A DNA stretch of 19,033 nucleotides, taken from NCBI GenBank assembly GCA_002435365.1, contig DJMM01000023.1:1-19033 (forward strand), read 5' to 3'. Origin of the DNA: Ignavibacteriales bacterium UBA6490. GTDB taxonomy: Bacteria; Bacteroidota; Ignavibacteria; Ignavibacteriales; Ignavibacteriaceae. The notes under the pieces are model-generated. The model was given only the letters and a program-made list of their open reading frames with translations, ran no database searches and was not told the DNA's origin. Below, piece after piece: positions 6,142-12,370 of this stretch (the first letter of the stretch is position 1; every line of letters begins with the position of its first letter). Position numbers and translations under genes: made by a program.

Positions 6142-7626
6142 TCAGATTACTTTATGAACATACCTGGTAATATTAAACCACCCGGCAGCAGAGTCGTCAT
6201 CTTTGCCGAGTTTATTCCTGAACTCATTTGTAGAAGAATCATAAGCATAGTCATTCTTCCACTCATCAATATTGCTGCGGATTTCCGCAATGGCATTAGT
6301 TATAAAATTAAGTTCTTCATTTGTCATTGTGGGATGAATAGACAAACGCACCCATCCCGGTTTATCTGAAAAATCGCCATGATTGATTTTATCAGAGATA
6401 GCCTGTGACTGCCCGGGTGAAACATGAAGCAGATAATGACCGTAGGTACCTGCACATGAGCAGCCGCCTCGTACCTGAACTCCGAACCTGTCATTTAATA
6501 TTTTTACAATAAGATTATAGTGAATATTCTGAATATAAAAAGAAACGGCGCCAAGCCTTTCGGTAATATTATCGGCAAGAATAACAAGTCCCGGAATTTT
6601 TCTTAATTGCCTGAAAGCAGTATCAACAAGCTCCTTTTCACGTTCCTCCAGGTTATCAATACCCATTTCTTCCTTAAGCTTTATACAGAGGGCTGCCCTT
6701 ATGGTCTGCAAAAACGCAGGGGTTCCGCCGTCCTCCCGGAGTTCAATATTATTTGTAAATTTATGCTGTCCCCATGGATTTGTCCAATCGACTGTTCCGC
6801 CGCCCGGATCGTCGGGAACCTGGTTATGGTAAAGCTTTGAATCAAAAATTAGTACACCGGATGTACCGGGTCCGCCGAGAAATTTATGAGGAGAAAAGAA
6901 AATCGCATCAAGTTTTTCCAATGGATCAGCCGGGTGCATATCAATTCTTGTATATGGTGCCGAACAGGCAAAATCAACAAAACAGTAGCCGTCATTCTGG
7001 TGCATAAGCTTTGCCATCTGATGATACGGTGTGCTTATTCCGGTAACATTTGAGCAGGCAGTGAAAGCACCTATCTTCAGTTTCCTGTTTTTATATTTTT
7101 CAAGAACGGATTTGAGATTCTGCAGATCAACCAGACCCTGTTCATCCGGATCAATCACAACTACTTCTGCAATTGTTTCAAGCCAGCTGGTGTGGTTTGA
7201 ATGATGCTCCATATGAGTTACAAAAACAACTGGACGCATGGAATCCGGCAGTTTCATATAATCTTTGAGCTGCTCCGGAACCTTCAACCCCAGTATACGC
7301 TGAAATTTATTAATCACCTTTGTCATTCCGGAACCGGCAGTAATTATAACATCATCGGGACCTGCATTCACATGCTCTTTAATTATACTGTGAGCTTTAT
7401 GATATGCTTTTGTCATCATTGTCCCCGTTACGCTCGATTCCGAATGAGTGTTTCCCACAAACGGATAAAAATCCTCCAGCATTGTCTTTTCTATACCATG
7501 GTAAAGACGTCCGCTGGCAATCCAGTCTGCATAGATTATCTTCTTTTTTCCGTACGGAGTATGGAATTCGGCATTAAGCCCGATTATATTTTCTCTGAAA
7601 GGCGCAAAGTATTCTTCCAAGCTCAT
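6142..7626 (-). CDS. Class V aminotransferase, cysteine-desulfurase-like
   Basis: A 494-residue PLP enzyme of fold type I, longer than SufS (about 406). PLP residues are clear: HMEHHSN (138-144) with the stacking histidine, VDFA with Asp218 for the pyridine nitrogen, and SPHKF with Schiff-base Lys248 followed by GGPGTSGVL. At the position of the desulfurase sulfur-carrying cysteine the sequence is VRGGCSCAGTYGH, with Cys389 and Cys391. The reaction could be cysteine desulfuration or a related lyase or transaminase step; the RGGCSCAG subgroup is not SufS or IscS proper. The last 50 residues (DEWKNDY to the end) form a charged extension typical of this subgroup. No SUF or ISC genes adjoin. Start 7626 has no Shine-Dalgarno sequence, but no better upstream start exists. 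Probably transcribed after the 48-residue microprotein and before the kinase-like gene. Confidence 0.82.
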   Translation of the reverse strand: MSLEEYFAPFRENIIGLNAEFHTPYGKKKIIYADWIASGRLYHGIEKTMLEDFYPFVGNTHSESSVTGTMMTKAYHKAHSIIKEHVNAGPDDVIITAGSGMTKVINKFQRILGLKVPEQLKDYMKLPDSMRPVVFVTHMEHHSNHTSWLETIAEVVVIDPDEQGLVDLQNLKSVLEKYKNRKLKIGAFTACSNVTGISTPYHQMAKLMHQNDGYCFVDFACSAPYTRIDMHPADPLEKLDAIFFSPHKFLGGPGTSGVLIFDSKLYHNQVPDDPGGGTVDWTNPWGQHKFTNNIELREDGGTPAFLQTIRAALCIKLKEEMGIDNLEEREKELVDTAFRQLRKIPGLVILADNITERLGAVSFYIQNIHYNLIVKILNDRFGVQVRGGCSCAGTYGHYLLHVSPGQSQAISDKINHGDFSDKPGWVRLSIHPTMTNEELNFITNAIAEIRSNIDEWKNDYAYDSSTNEFRNKLGKDDDSAAGWFNITRYVHKVI

Positions 7627-7666
7627 AAAACAGTGTCAGATCATCGTTTAATTTTAAAATTAAAAT

Positions 7667-7813
7667 TCAAACAAAAATAAATAAAAGAAAGACAATAGTC
7701 ATCCCAATAAGCACATCCTGACTGCAGTCCGCACCATCAGGTGCTGTACGTTTATCTGAATTTTGCTGATTTTCCATCACGTTCTGCAAAATATCGAAGC
7801 CAAAATATTTCAT
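7667..7813 (-). CDS. 48-residue C-tail-anchored membrane microprotein
   Basis: A short minus-strand frame ending 40 bp before the class V aminotransferase start. The product begins MKYFGFDILQNVMENQQN, continues through a polar stretch with one cysteine (TAPDGADCSQ) and ends in a hydrophobic helix (VLIGMTIVFLLFIFV) that stops right at the C-terminus, as in a tail-anchored protein. An internal ATG at codon 13 would give 36 residues; neither start has a Shine-Dalgarno sequence. The split between polar and hydrophobic parts and its position at the head of the operon support a real gene. I do not recognise a family, and chance cannot be excluded at this length. Confidence 0.45.
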   Translation of the reverse strand: MKYFGFDILQNVMENQQNSDKRTAPDGADCSQDVLIGMTIVFLLFIFV

Positions 7814-7858
7814 AATTTTTACATTTTTTGGTTTCTCTTATATCACTAATCAGGAATT

Positions 7859-8299
7859 ATGAAAGGATTTCTTCTTTATATCAGCAAATCCCCGGTAAAT
7901 AAATACCTCTTTTTTGCGTTAAAAATTTCTTTTTCAGAAAATGTTTTATTCCTGTCTCCGGTCCTCAGCGGAGGTGTAATAATTCTTACTTCATCATACT
8001 TTGCAATGGGCAGTTCAGTAAGAATCGGACTTCCAAAAGAATCCAGCTCGCTTTGAAACAAAGGTATTAACCGGCTTTGCCGCAATCCAGCTTATCCTGG
8101 AGCGCATTGTATTTCATCGACTTCTTTTTTACTTTATATGCACCAGCCGAACCTGGTGTTTATGATTCTGTCAATTGCAATACCTCACGGAATTATTCTT
8201 TCTGAAGAAAGATTTCCGGAAGCAAGGTTGAGTAACCGTTGAACCGAATACAGGTCGGGTGGTAAGAAGATAAATATAAACCTTTTGAGCTATCTCTGA
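7859..8299 (+). pseudogene. Decayed isoprenylcysteine-methyltransferase-like (ICMT/PEMT-type) gene
   Basis: One frame runs 146 codons from an ATG at 7859 to a TGA at 8297-8299, broken only by TGA at 8054-8056 (codon 66) and 8240-8242 (codon 128). Pieces on both sides of each stop match, in order, the small membrane methyltransferase pattern: hydrophobic helices, then MGSSVRIGLPKE, then KGINRLCRNPAYPGAH (family: KGxYRxxRNPxYxG), a second hydrophobic hairpin, SEERFPEARLSNR, then TEYRSGGKK (family: EERFxExxFGxxWxxYxxxVRR). The second TGA falls where relatives often have Trp, consistent with a TGG to TGA change. Conserved positions are also eroded (Ala and Pro in the RNPxYxG box). The family is recognised from these motifs only. 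Neighbouring genes end in TGA normally, so general TGA recoding is unlikely. Confidence 0.6.
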
Positions 8300-8314
8300 A
8301 ATCAGGTAAGCCTA

Positions 8315-8854
8315 ATGAGCAGCTATAATTTTACACCGTTTCCCGGGTTGGTTACGCAGAACCTTCTGCTGAGGCAGCTGACCGAAAAGGATATCGACAG
8401 TATATTTGCAATCCGTTCGGATAAAAAAATAGCTGAATATCTTGACCGTCCCCTGTGCAAATCAATTGAGGAGGCTCTCGCTTTTATTAATAAAGTTAAT
8501 AAAGGAATAAGTGACGGGGAGACAATTTATTGGGCGGTCTGTGATAATAAAAGCATGGAACTTGCAGGTACAATCTGTCTGTGGAATATTTCAGAGAAGG
8601 AAACAGCCGCAGATGTGGGATTTGAACTTCTTACTGAATTCCAGGGGAGGGGAATTATGCAGGAAGCTCTGGACAGCGTTATTAAATTCGGCTTTAATGT
8701 AATGAAACTTAAATATATCCTGGGCGAGGTGGATCCCCGTAACATAAAATCAATTAGGCTGATGGAGAAAAAAGGATTTGTGCTGCTGCCGGATGCCCCT
8801 GATGCAAAAACAATCATTTACAGGCTATCCAATCCCGGGAATATTAATTTCTGA
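8315..8854 (+). CDS. RimJ/RimL-type GNAT acetyltransferase
   Basis: A 179-residue GNAT protein of the ribosomal-protein-N-terminal-acetyltransferase type (Acetyltransf_3). Family marks in order are TQNLLLRQLTEKDIDSIFAI (residues 14-33), the central strand AADVGFELLTEFQGRG with the acetyl-CoA loop Q110-G-R-G-I (110-114), and the C-terminal VDPRNIKSIRLMEKKGF segment typical of RimL-like enzymes. Members acetylate ribosomal proteins, other N-termini, or small molecules, so substrate remains unknown. An aggtaa sequence lies shortly before the ATG. The gene starts 15 bp after the end of the decayed methyltransferase frame and may have been co-transcribed with it once. The next gene starts 112 bp on, with an AT-rich gap in which I see no convincing signal. 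Confidence 0.85.
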   Translation: MSSYNFTPFPGLVTQNLLLRQLTEKDIDSIFAIRSDKKIAEYLDRPLCKSIEEALAFINKVNKGISDGETIYWAVCDNKSMELAGTICLWNISEKETAADVGFELLTEFQGRGIMQEALDSVIKFGFNVMKLKYILGEVDPRNIKSIRLMEKKGFVLLPDAPDAKTIIYRLSNPGNINF

Positions 8855-8966
8855 ATAAAATAGTTATCCGCAGGCAAAGCGGTATCAAATTATTTATTTT
8901 AACTGTTTCTATTGCTTATATTAATTGTAAGAAAGATTTTAATTAACTAATTATTTACGGAAGGGT

Positions 8967-9743
8967 ATGCTGGATATCGGAGCTTATCTTAAGAGGATTA
9001 ATTACAATGGACCGCTTGAACCTTCGGAACAGGTGCTGTTCGATCTACATTTGGCGCATCTGCTTGCTGTACCGTTTGAAAATCTGAGCATTCATTCAGG
9101 TGAACAGATCCTCCTTTCAGAGGAAGCATTATTTAATAAGATCGTGGTAAACGGAAGAGGCGGTTTCTGCTATGAACTGAATGGTCTGTTTGCGGCCCTG
9201 CTTAAACAAATCGGCTTTAATGTGTCCATTCTTTCCGCCGGTGTAAAGAACGAGAAAGGCGAATTCAGTCCCGACTTTGATCATATGACTTTAATGGTGG
9301 TGCTAAATGAACGATGGCTGGCTGACGTGGGTTTTGGGGATTCTTTCAGAAATCCGCTTCGCCTTGACAGTACGCAGGTTCAGCATGATGGAAACCGTTT
9401 GTACAGAATTGCTGAAAATGGCAGCTATTTAATGATGATGGAAAAGAGAATAGATTCGGAGTGGAAAGAAATGTACAGGTTTAAATTGGATTCTTACGGA
9501 TATGATGATTTTAACGAGATGTGCAGGTACCACCAGACGTCACCCGAATCCCATTTTACACAGCGGATTATCTGTTCGCTGGCAAAGCCGGACGGAAGGA
9601 TTACCATAAGCTCCAACCGCTTGTTAATTACAAAGGAAGAAGATAAACAGGAAAAAGAACTTGCGTCCGACGAAGAGGTTAAAGCTGTGCTTGATGAACA
9701 CTTTAATATCCGATTAAACAATCTGAAGAGTATAGTTAACTGA
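8967..9743 (+). CDS. nat: Arylamine N-acetyltransferase (NAT)
   Basis: A 258-residue cytoplasmic enzyme that moves an acetyl or related acyl group from CoA to arylamines, hydrazines or similar compounds by a ping-pong mechanism. The full cysteine-protease-like triad is visible: Cys68 in NGRGGFCYELNGLF, His106 in DFDHMTLMV and Asp120 in WLADVGFGDSFRNPL. The N-terminal helical part (YLKRINYNG, then PFENLSIHSG) is also standard. Length is normal for bacterial NATs. A ggaaggg sequence lies just before the ATG. The stop is 13 bp from the thioesterase start, so the two are very probably co-transcribed. Linked NAT and thioesterase genes hint at a shared acyl-CoA substrate, which is inference; in some bacteria NAT homologues work in secondary metabolism as amide synthases. 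Confidence 0.93.
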   Translation: MLDIGAYLKRINYNGPLEPSEQVLFDLHLAHLLAVPFENLSIHSGEQILLSEEALFNKIVVNGRGGFCYELNGLFAALLKQIGFNVSILSAGVKNEKGEFSPDFDHMTLMVVLNERWLADVGFGDSFRNPLRLDSTQVQHDGNRLYRIAENGSYLMMMEKRIDSEWKEMYRFKLDSYGYDDFNEMCRYHQTSPESHFTQRIICSLAKPDGRITISSNRLLITKEEDKQEKELASDEEVKAVLDEHFNIRLNNLKSIVN

Positions 9744-9756
9744 AGGAACAACGGTA

Positions 9757-10179
9757 GTGGCTGTAAATAAATTTGAACTTGAAATCAAAGTTGCGGAAAG
9801 TGACATCGATTTACTGGGCCATGTAAACAATATCGTTTATTTAAAATGGGTGCAGGATGCCGCTGTGGCACACTGGATAAATGCCGCGACTGAAGACCAG
9901 AAGGAAAATCTGTTCTGGGTAATTAAACGGCACGAAATTGATTATAAACAATCTGCACTGCCCGGTGATGAAATTATTGCGGTTACATGGGTTGGCAGGG
10001 CAACCGAGCTGGTGTTTGAAAGATATACCGAAATTCTACGGGCAAAGGACAGGAGGTTACTTGCAAAAGCGAAAACTCTCTGGATACCGATCAATATAAA
10101 AACGGGAAAACCCGCCAGGGTTGATGCGGATGTACGGGAAAGCTTTTCCGTTCCTGACGATAAAATCCCCGGTGGATAA
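9757..10179 (+). CDS. Hotdog-fold acyl-CoA thioesterase (4HBT, YbgC/FadM-like)
   Basis: A 140-residue hotdog-fold protein expected to hydrolyse an acyl-CoA thioester. The 4HBT signature is clear at residues 16-31: DIDLLGHVNNIVYLKW, with the catalytic Asp and the GHVNN helix start. The rest fits the fold: HEIDYKQSALPGDEI and WVGRATELVFERY strands, then KAKTLWIPINIKTGKP. Translation starts at GTG 9757, preceded by an aagga sequence; no ATG fits because the signature begins only 15 residues later. It follows the NAT gene by 13 bp. The gene is followed by a small inverted repeat (gatccg 10180-10185, cggatc 10196-10201) without a T-run, so no clear terminator is visible right after it. Physiological substrate is unknown. 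Confidence 0.88.
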   Translation: MAVNKFELEIKVAESDIDLLGHVNNIVYLKWVQDAAVAHWINAATEDQKENLFWVIKRHEIDYKQSALPGDEIIAVTWVGRATELVFERYTEILRAKDRRLLAKAKTLWIPINIKTGKPARVDADVRESFSVPDDKIPGG

Positions 10180-10194
10180 GATCCGTTAAGAACA

Positions 10195-10209
10195 GCGGAT
10201 CGGATCAGT
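10195..10209 (+). repeat. 15-bp direct repeat, copy 1 of 2
   Basis: The sequence gcggatcggatcagt occurs here and again at 10529-10543, bracketing 319 bp that include phased repeat element B. A shorter relative, atcagtaagaga, lies at 10449-10460. The copies are too long for a normal transposon target duplication, and no transposase lies between them. Confidence 0.6.
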
Positions 10210-10318
10210 CACGGCACTAAATTTCCACCTTCATTATTATACTCCGGTTATTTATCACAAAACATGCCAGTTATTCAGAAATAGTTAGCCGACATATATT
10301 TCAATTCTGATTAATTGG

Positions 10319-10409
10319 GAACCTGAATTGATTCTGATCTCATTCTAACCCGGGTCTAACCTGATTCTATTCCCATTTTTTCCAGGATAAACCGGCATCA
10401 GAATCAGGT
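10319..10409. repeat. 11-bp phased repeat element B, with one downstream inverted copy
   Basis: Six degenerate 11-bp units run from 10319 to 10384: gaacctgaatt, gattctgatct, cattctaaccc, gggtctaacct, gattctattcc and cattttttcca. A single inverted copy, atcagaatcaggt (10397-10409), follows. Its first ten bases are exactly complementary to tgattctgat (10329-10338), and agaatcaggt (10400-10409) is exactly complementary to acctgattct (10359-10368), so two 10-bp hairpins compete for the same strand. The sequence differs from element A (61-149), but the period and two-armed layout are shared. Function is unknown. Confidence 0.7.
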
Positions 10410-10464
10410 GAGTATGACGCCATTATAAAGTTATCATCTGAACCGCATATCAGTAAGAGATTCT

Positions 10465-10485
10465 GCAGAACCTTCTGCTTTTTTT
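10465..10485 (+). terminator. Weak terminator-like hairpin with T7 run
   Basis: gcaga pairs with tctgc around acct, followed by seven T residues at 10479-10485. The stem is only 5 bp (6 bp with a 2-nt loop). It could end the NAT-thioesterase transcript about 290 bp after its last stop codon. Confidence 0.35.
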
Positions 10486-10528
10486 AGGCTTTCTCGGGGA
10501 TGATTATTTGTTTTTGAGTTTCATAATT

Positions 10529-10543
10529 GCGGATCGGATCAGT
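10529..10543 (+). repeat. 15-bp direct repeat, copy 2 of 2
   Basis: This is identical to 10195-10209 and lies just upstream of the rimP promoter, followed by aaggga. It may be a binding site or chance similarity. Confidence 0.55.
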
Positions 10544-10577
10544 AAGGGAATGTTAAAAATAATTAAGGATTAATTTC

Positions 10578-10608
10578 TTGCAAATTGATTAAATTATGTC
10601 TATTTTTG
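10578..10608 (+). promoter_or_regulatory. Bacteroidota-type promoter of the rimP-nusA-infB operon
   Basis: TTG at 10578-10580 and TATTTTTG at 10601-10608 match the Bacteroidota TTG / TAnnTTTG promoter with a 20-bp gap. The same bases also read as TTGCAA, 17 bp, TATTTT in the sigma-70 style. Transcription would begin around 10613-10617, just before the leader hairpin. Confidence 0.65.
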
Positions 10609-10618
10609 AGAATAATTT

Positions 10619-10639
10619 CGCCCTCAATGGGCGTTTTTT
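10619..10639 (+). promoter_or_regulatory. Terminator-like leader hairpin directly before rimP
   Basis: cgccc (10619-10623) pairs with gggcg (10629-10633) around tcaat, followed by six T residues ending 6 bp before the rimP ATG. It would form within the first 20-25 nt of the transcript. It could attenuate transcription or control access of ribosomes to a start codon that has no Shine-Dalgarno sequence. It could also be a terminator for upstream transcription. Confidence 0.6.
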
Positions 10640-10645
10640 GTTTAT

Positions 10646-11104
10646 ATGGATTCTATAAAGGCGAAAATAAACGAAATTGCAGCTTTTGCTGCAGAAAAGA
10701 ACAACCTCTATCTTATCGAGGTTGTACTGCGGGGTCATGACCAGAACCGTGTGATCGAAATTTATTACGATGCGGTTGAAAGTCTCAATGCTGAAATCTG
10801 CGCGCATCTCAGCCGTGAAATTTCCGAAGAAATTGAACAGAACGGATTATTTAACGGAAAGTACAGACTGGAGGTCTCTTCACCCGGAGTTGATCGTCCT
10901 CTTAAATTTGCAGGCCAGTATAACAAACACGTAAACCGGAATTTTGAGCTCGTGTACAATGAGGGGGGCTCCGAAAAAAAATTGAAGTGCAGGCTGAAGC
11001 TGGTGGAGGGAGAGGATTTTTATTTTGAGACCGATAAAAAGGATCTGATTAAAATAAACTTCAGCGATATTATTAAAGCAAAAGTAAATATAAGTTTTTC
11101 TTAA
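10646..11104 (+). CDS. rimP: Ribosome maturation factor RimP
   Basis: A 152-residue cytoplasmic assembly factor that binds the 30S precursor and aids entry of proteins S12 and S5. The N-terminal alpha/beta domain (residues of about 1-80) contains YLIEVVLRG and VESLNAEICAHLSREISEEI; the hallmark LEVSSPGVDRPLKFAGQY segment follows, leading into the SH3-like C-terminal domain (LKCRLKLVEGEDFYFETDKKDLIKINFSDIIKAKV). Length is normal. There is no Shine-Dalgarno sequence, and the ATG is 6 bp after the T-run of a leader hairpin, so translation may depend on leader structure. It is the first gene of the operon; nusA follows after 13 bp. Confidence 0.95.
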   Translation: MDSIKAKINEIAAFAAEKNNLYLIEVVLRGHDQNRVIEIYYDAVESLNAEICAHLSREISEEIEQNGLFNGKYRLEVSSPGVDRPLKFAGQYNKHVNRNFELVYNEGGSEKKLKCRLKLVEGEDFYFETDKKDLIKINFSDIIKAKVNISFS

Positions 11105-11117
11105 TGGAGGAAAATTA

Positions 11118-12362
11118 ATGAACATAGATATTGTTGAATCCTTTGCCCAGATGGTAAGGGATAAAGGTATCGACAAAGACGTACTGGCGGGAATTCTGGA
11201 GGAGATTTTCGGAATTCTTGTAAAGAAAAAATATGGTGAAGAAGCCAATTTTGATGTGGTTGTAAATATGGATCGCGGCGATATAGAAATTTTTCTTGAG
11301 CGGGAAATTGTTGAAAATGTGGAAGATCCCAATAAGCAGGTCAGTATTGAAGAAGTTAACAGGCGCGGAAACGATGAAGAGCTTGAAGTTGGTGATGATT
11401 ATGTGGAAAAAATTGAACTTTCAACACTGGGAAGAAGACTTATACTTCTGGCCCGGCAGAACCTTAATCAGAAAATAAGGGAAATCGAAAAAGATATTAT
11501 ATATAACGAATACAGCGAACTTCTTGGTGAAATTGTTGTGGGGGATATTTACCAGATAAGGAAAAATGATATCCTGGTCAATCATAATAAAAACGAACTT
11601 ATGCTTCCCCGGAATGAGCAGATTCCTTACGAAAGATATAAAAAGGGTGAAACTATCCGTGCTATTGTAAAGGAAGTTAAAAAAGGAAACACCGGACCAA
11701 TGATAATTGTATCACGATCCGATAACATGTTTCTGCGCAGATTATTCGAAATAGAAATTCCCGAGATTTACGATGGCATAATTGAAATAAAATCAATTGC
11801 ACGTGAACCGGGTGAAAGAGCAAAAGTTGCAGTTGAAAGCCAGGATAAAAGAATAGATGCTGTGGGGGCCTGCGTAGGTATGAAAGGTGTTAGAATTCAT
11901 GCCATAGTAAAAGAGCTTAATAATGAGAACATAGATGTGGTTAATTATTCGGAAGATCCGGCGGCATTCATTCAGCGTTCGCTGGCACCGGCAAAACTGA
12001 AGAAAATAGATTTTGATCCTATTGACAAAAAAGCTGTGGTTACAGCCGATAGTGACCAGGTTTCAATGATTGTAGGAAGGAATGGAGTTAATATTCGTCT
12101 TGCAATGAAACTTACCGGTTACGATATTGAAATTCTGAGAGAGGAGAAGCCTTTTGAGGAATATGAAGAAGATATTGAGCTTATAGATCTTAAAGAAGAA
12201 CTGGGAGCCGATATTTATGAAATATTAATTAATAACAGGTATGATACTGCCTTGGAAGTACTGCAGGCAGGTACAGAAAAACTGAAAGAAATTGAAGGTC
12301 TGGATGAAGTTAAGATAAATGAGATAATCGAAATCATTAAGTCACAGTTTGAAGAAGAATAA
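11118..12362 (+). CDS. nusA: Transcription termination/antitermination factor NusA
   Basis: A 414-residue RNA-polymerase-binding elongation factor acting in pausing, termination and antitermination. The N-terminal polymerase-binding domain (1 to about 105) is followed by an S1 RNA-binding domain (about 135-200, with LMLPRNEQIPYERYKKGETI) and paired KH domains (about 205-350, with VGACVGMKGVRIHAIVKEL and MIVGRNGVNIRLAMKLTGYDI). The C-terminus contains a helix-hairpin-helix-like segment (about 360-408) ending in an acidic FEEE tail. The full AR1 and AR2 repeats of the E. coli protein are absent, as in many phyla. A taatggagg sequence gives a strong ribosome-binding site. infB starts 8 bp downstream, the classic order. 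Confidence 0.96.
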   Translation: MNIDIVESFAQMVRDKGIDKDVLAGILEEIFGILVKKKYGEEANFDVVVNMDRGDIEIFLEREIVENVEDPNKQVSIEEVNRRGNDEELEVGDDYVEKIELSTLGRRLILLARQNLNQKIREIEKDIIYNEYSELLGEIVVGDIYQIRKNDILVNHNKNELMLPRNEQIPYERYKKGETIRAIVKEVKKGNTGPMIIVSRSDNMFLRRLFEIEIPEIYDGIIEIKSIAREPGERAKVAVESQDKRIDAVGACVGMKGVRIHAIVKELNNENIDVVNYSEDPAAFIQRSLAPAKLKKIDFDPIDKKAVVTADSDQVSMIVGRNGVNIRLAMKLTGYDIEILREEKPFEEYEEDIELIDLKEELGADIYEILINNRYDTALEVLQAGTEKLKEIEGLDEVKINEIIEIIKSQFEEE

Positions 12363-12370
12363 AAAAAAGT

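Larger units (their letters stand above)
10180..10645. other. Gene-free region between the thioesterase gene and the rimP operon
   Basis: No supported gene is visible in 466 bp. In order it holds an inverted repeat (10180-10201), one copy of a 15-bp direct repeat (10195-10209), an 11-bp phased repeat element (10319-10409), a weak terminator-like hairpin with T7 (10465-10485), the second direct repeat (10529-10543), a promoter (10578-10608) and a leader hairpin (10619-10639). A 20-codon frame at 10596-10658 overlaps the promoter and the rimP start and is not considered real. Confidence 0.65.

Noticed and set aside
7876..8085. 69-codon minus-strand frame opposite the decayed methyltransferase
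   Set aside because: The plus-strand frame carries ordered family motifs here; the minus-strand product shows none and has no ribosome-binding site.
8356..8370. 15-bp sequence gcagaaccttctgct shared with 10465-10479
   Set aside because: One copy is inside the GNAT coding sequence and the sequence is itself near-palindromic; a chance match is likely.
10596..10658. 20-codon possible leader peptide overlapping the rimP start
   Set aside because: Its ATG lies upstream of the probable transcription start, inside the promoter, so it should not be in the mRNA.
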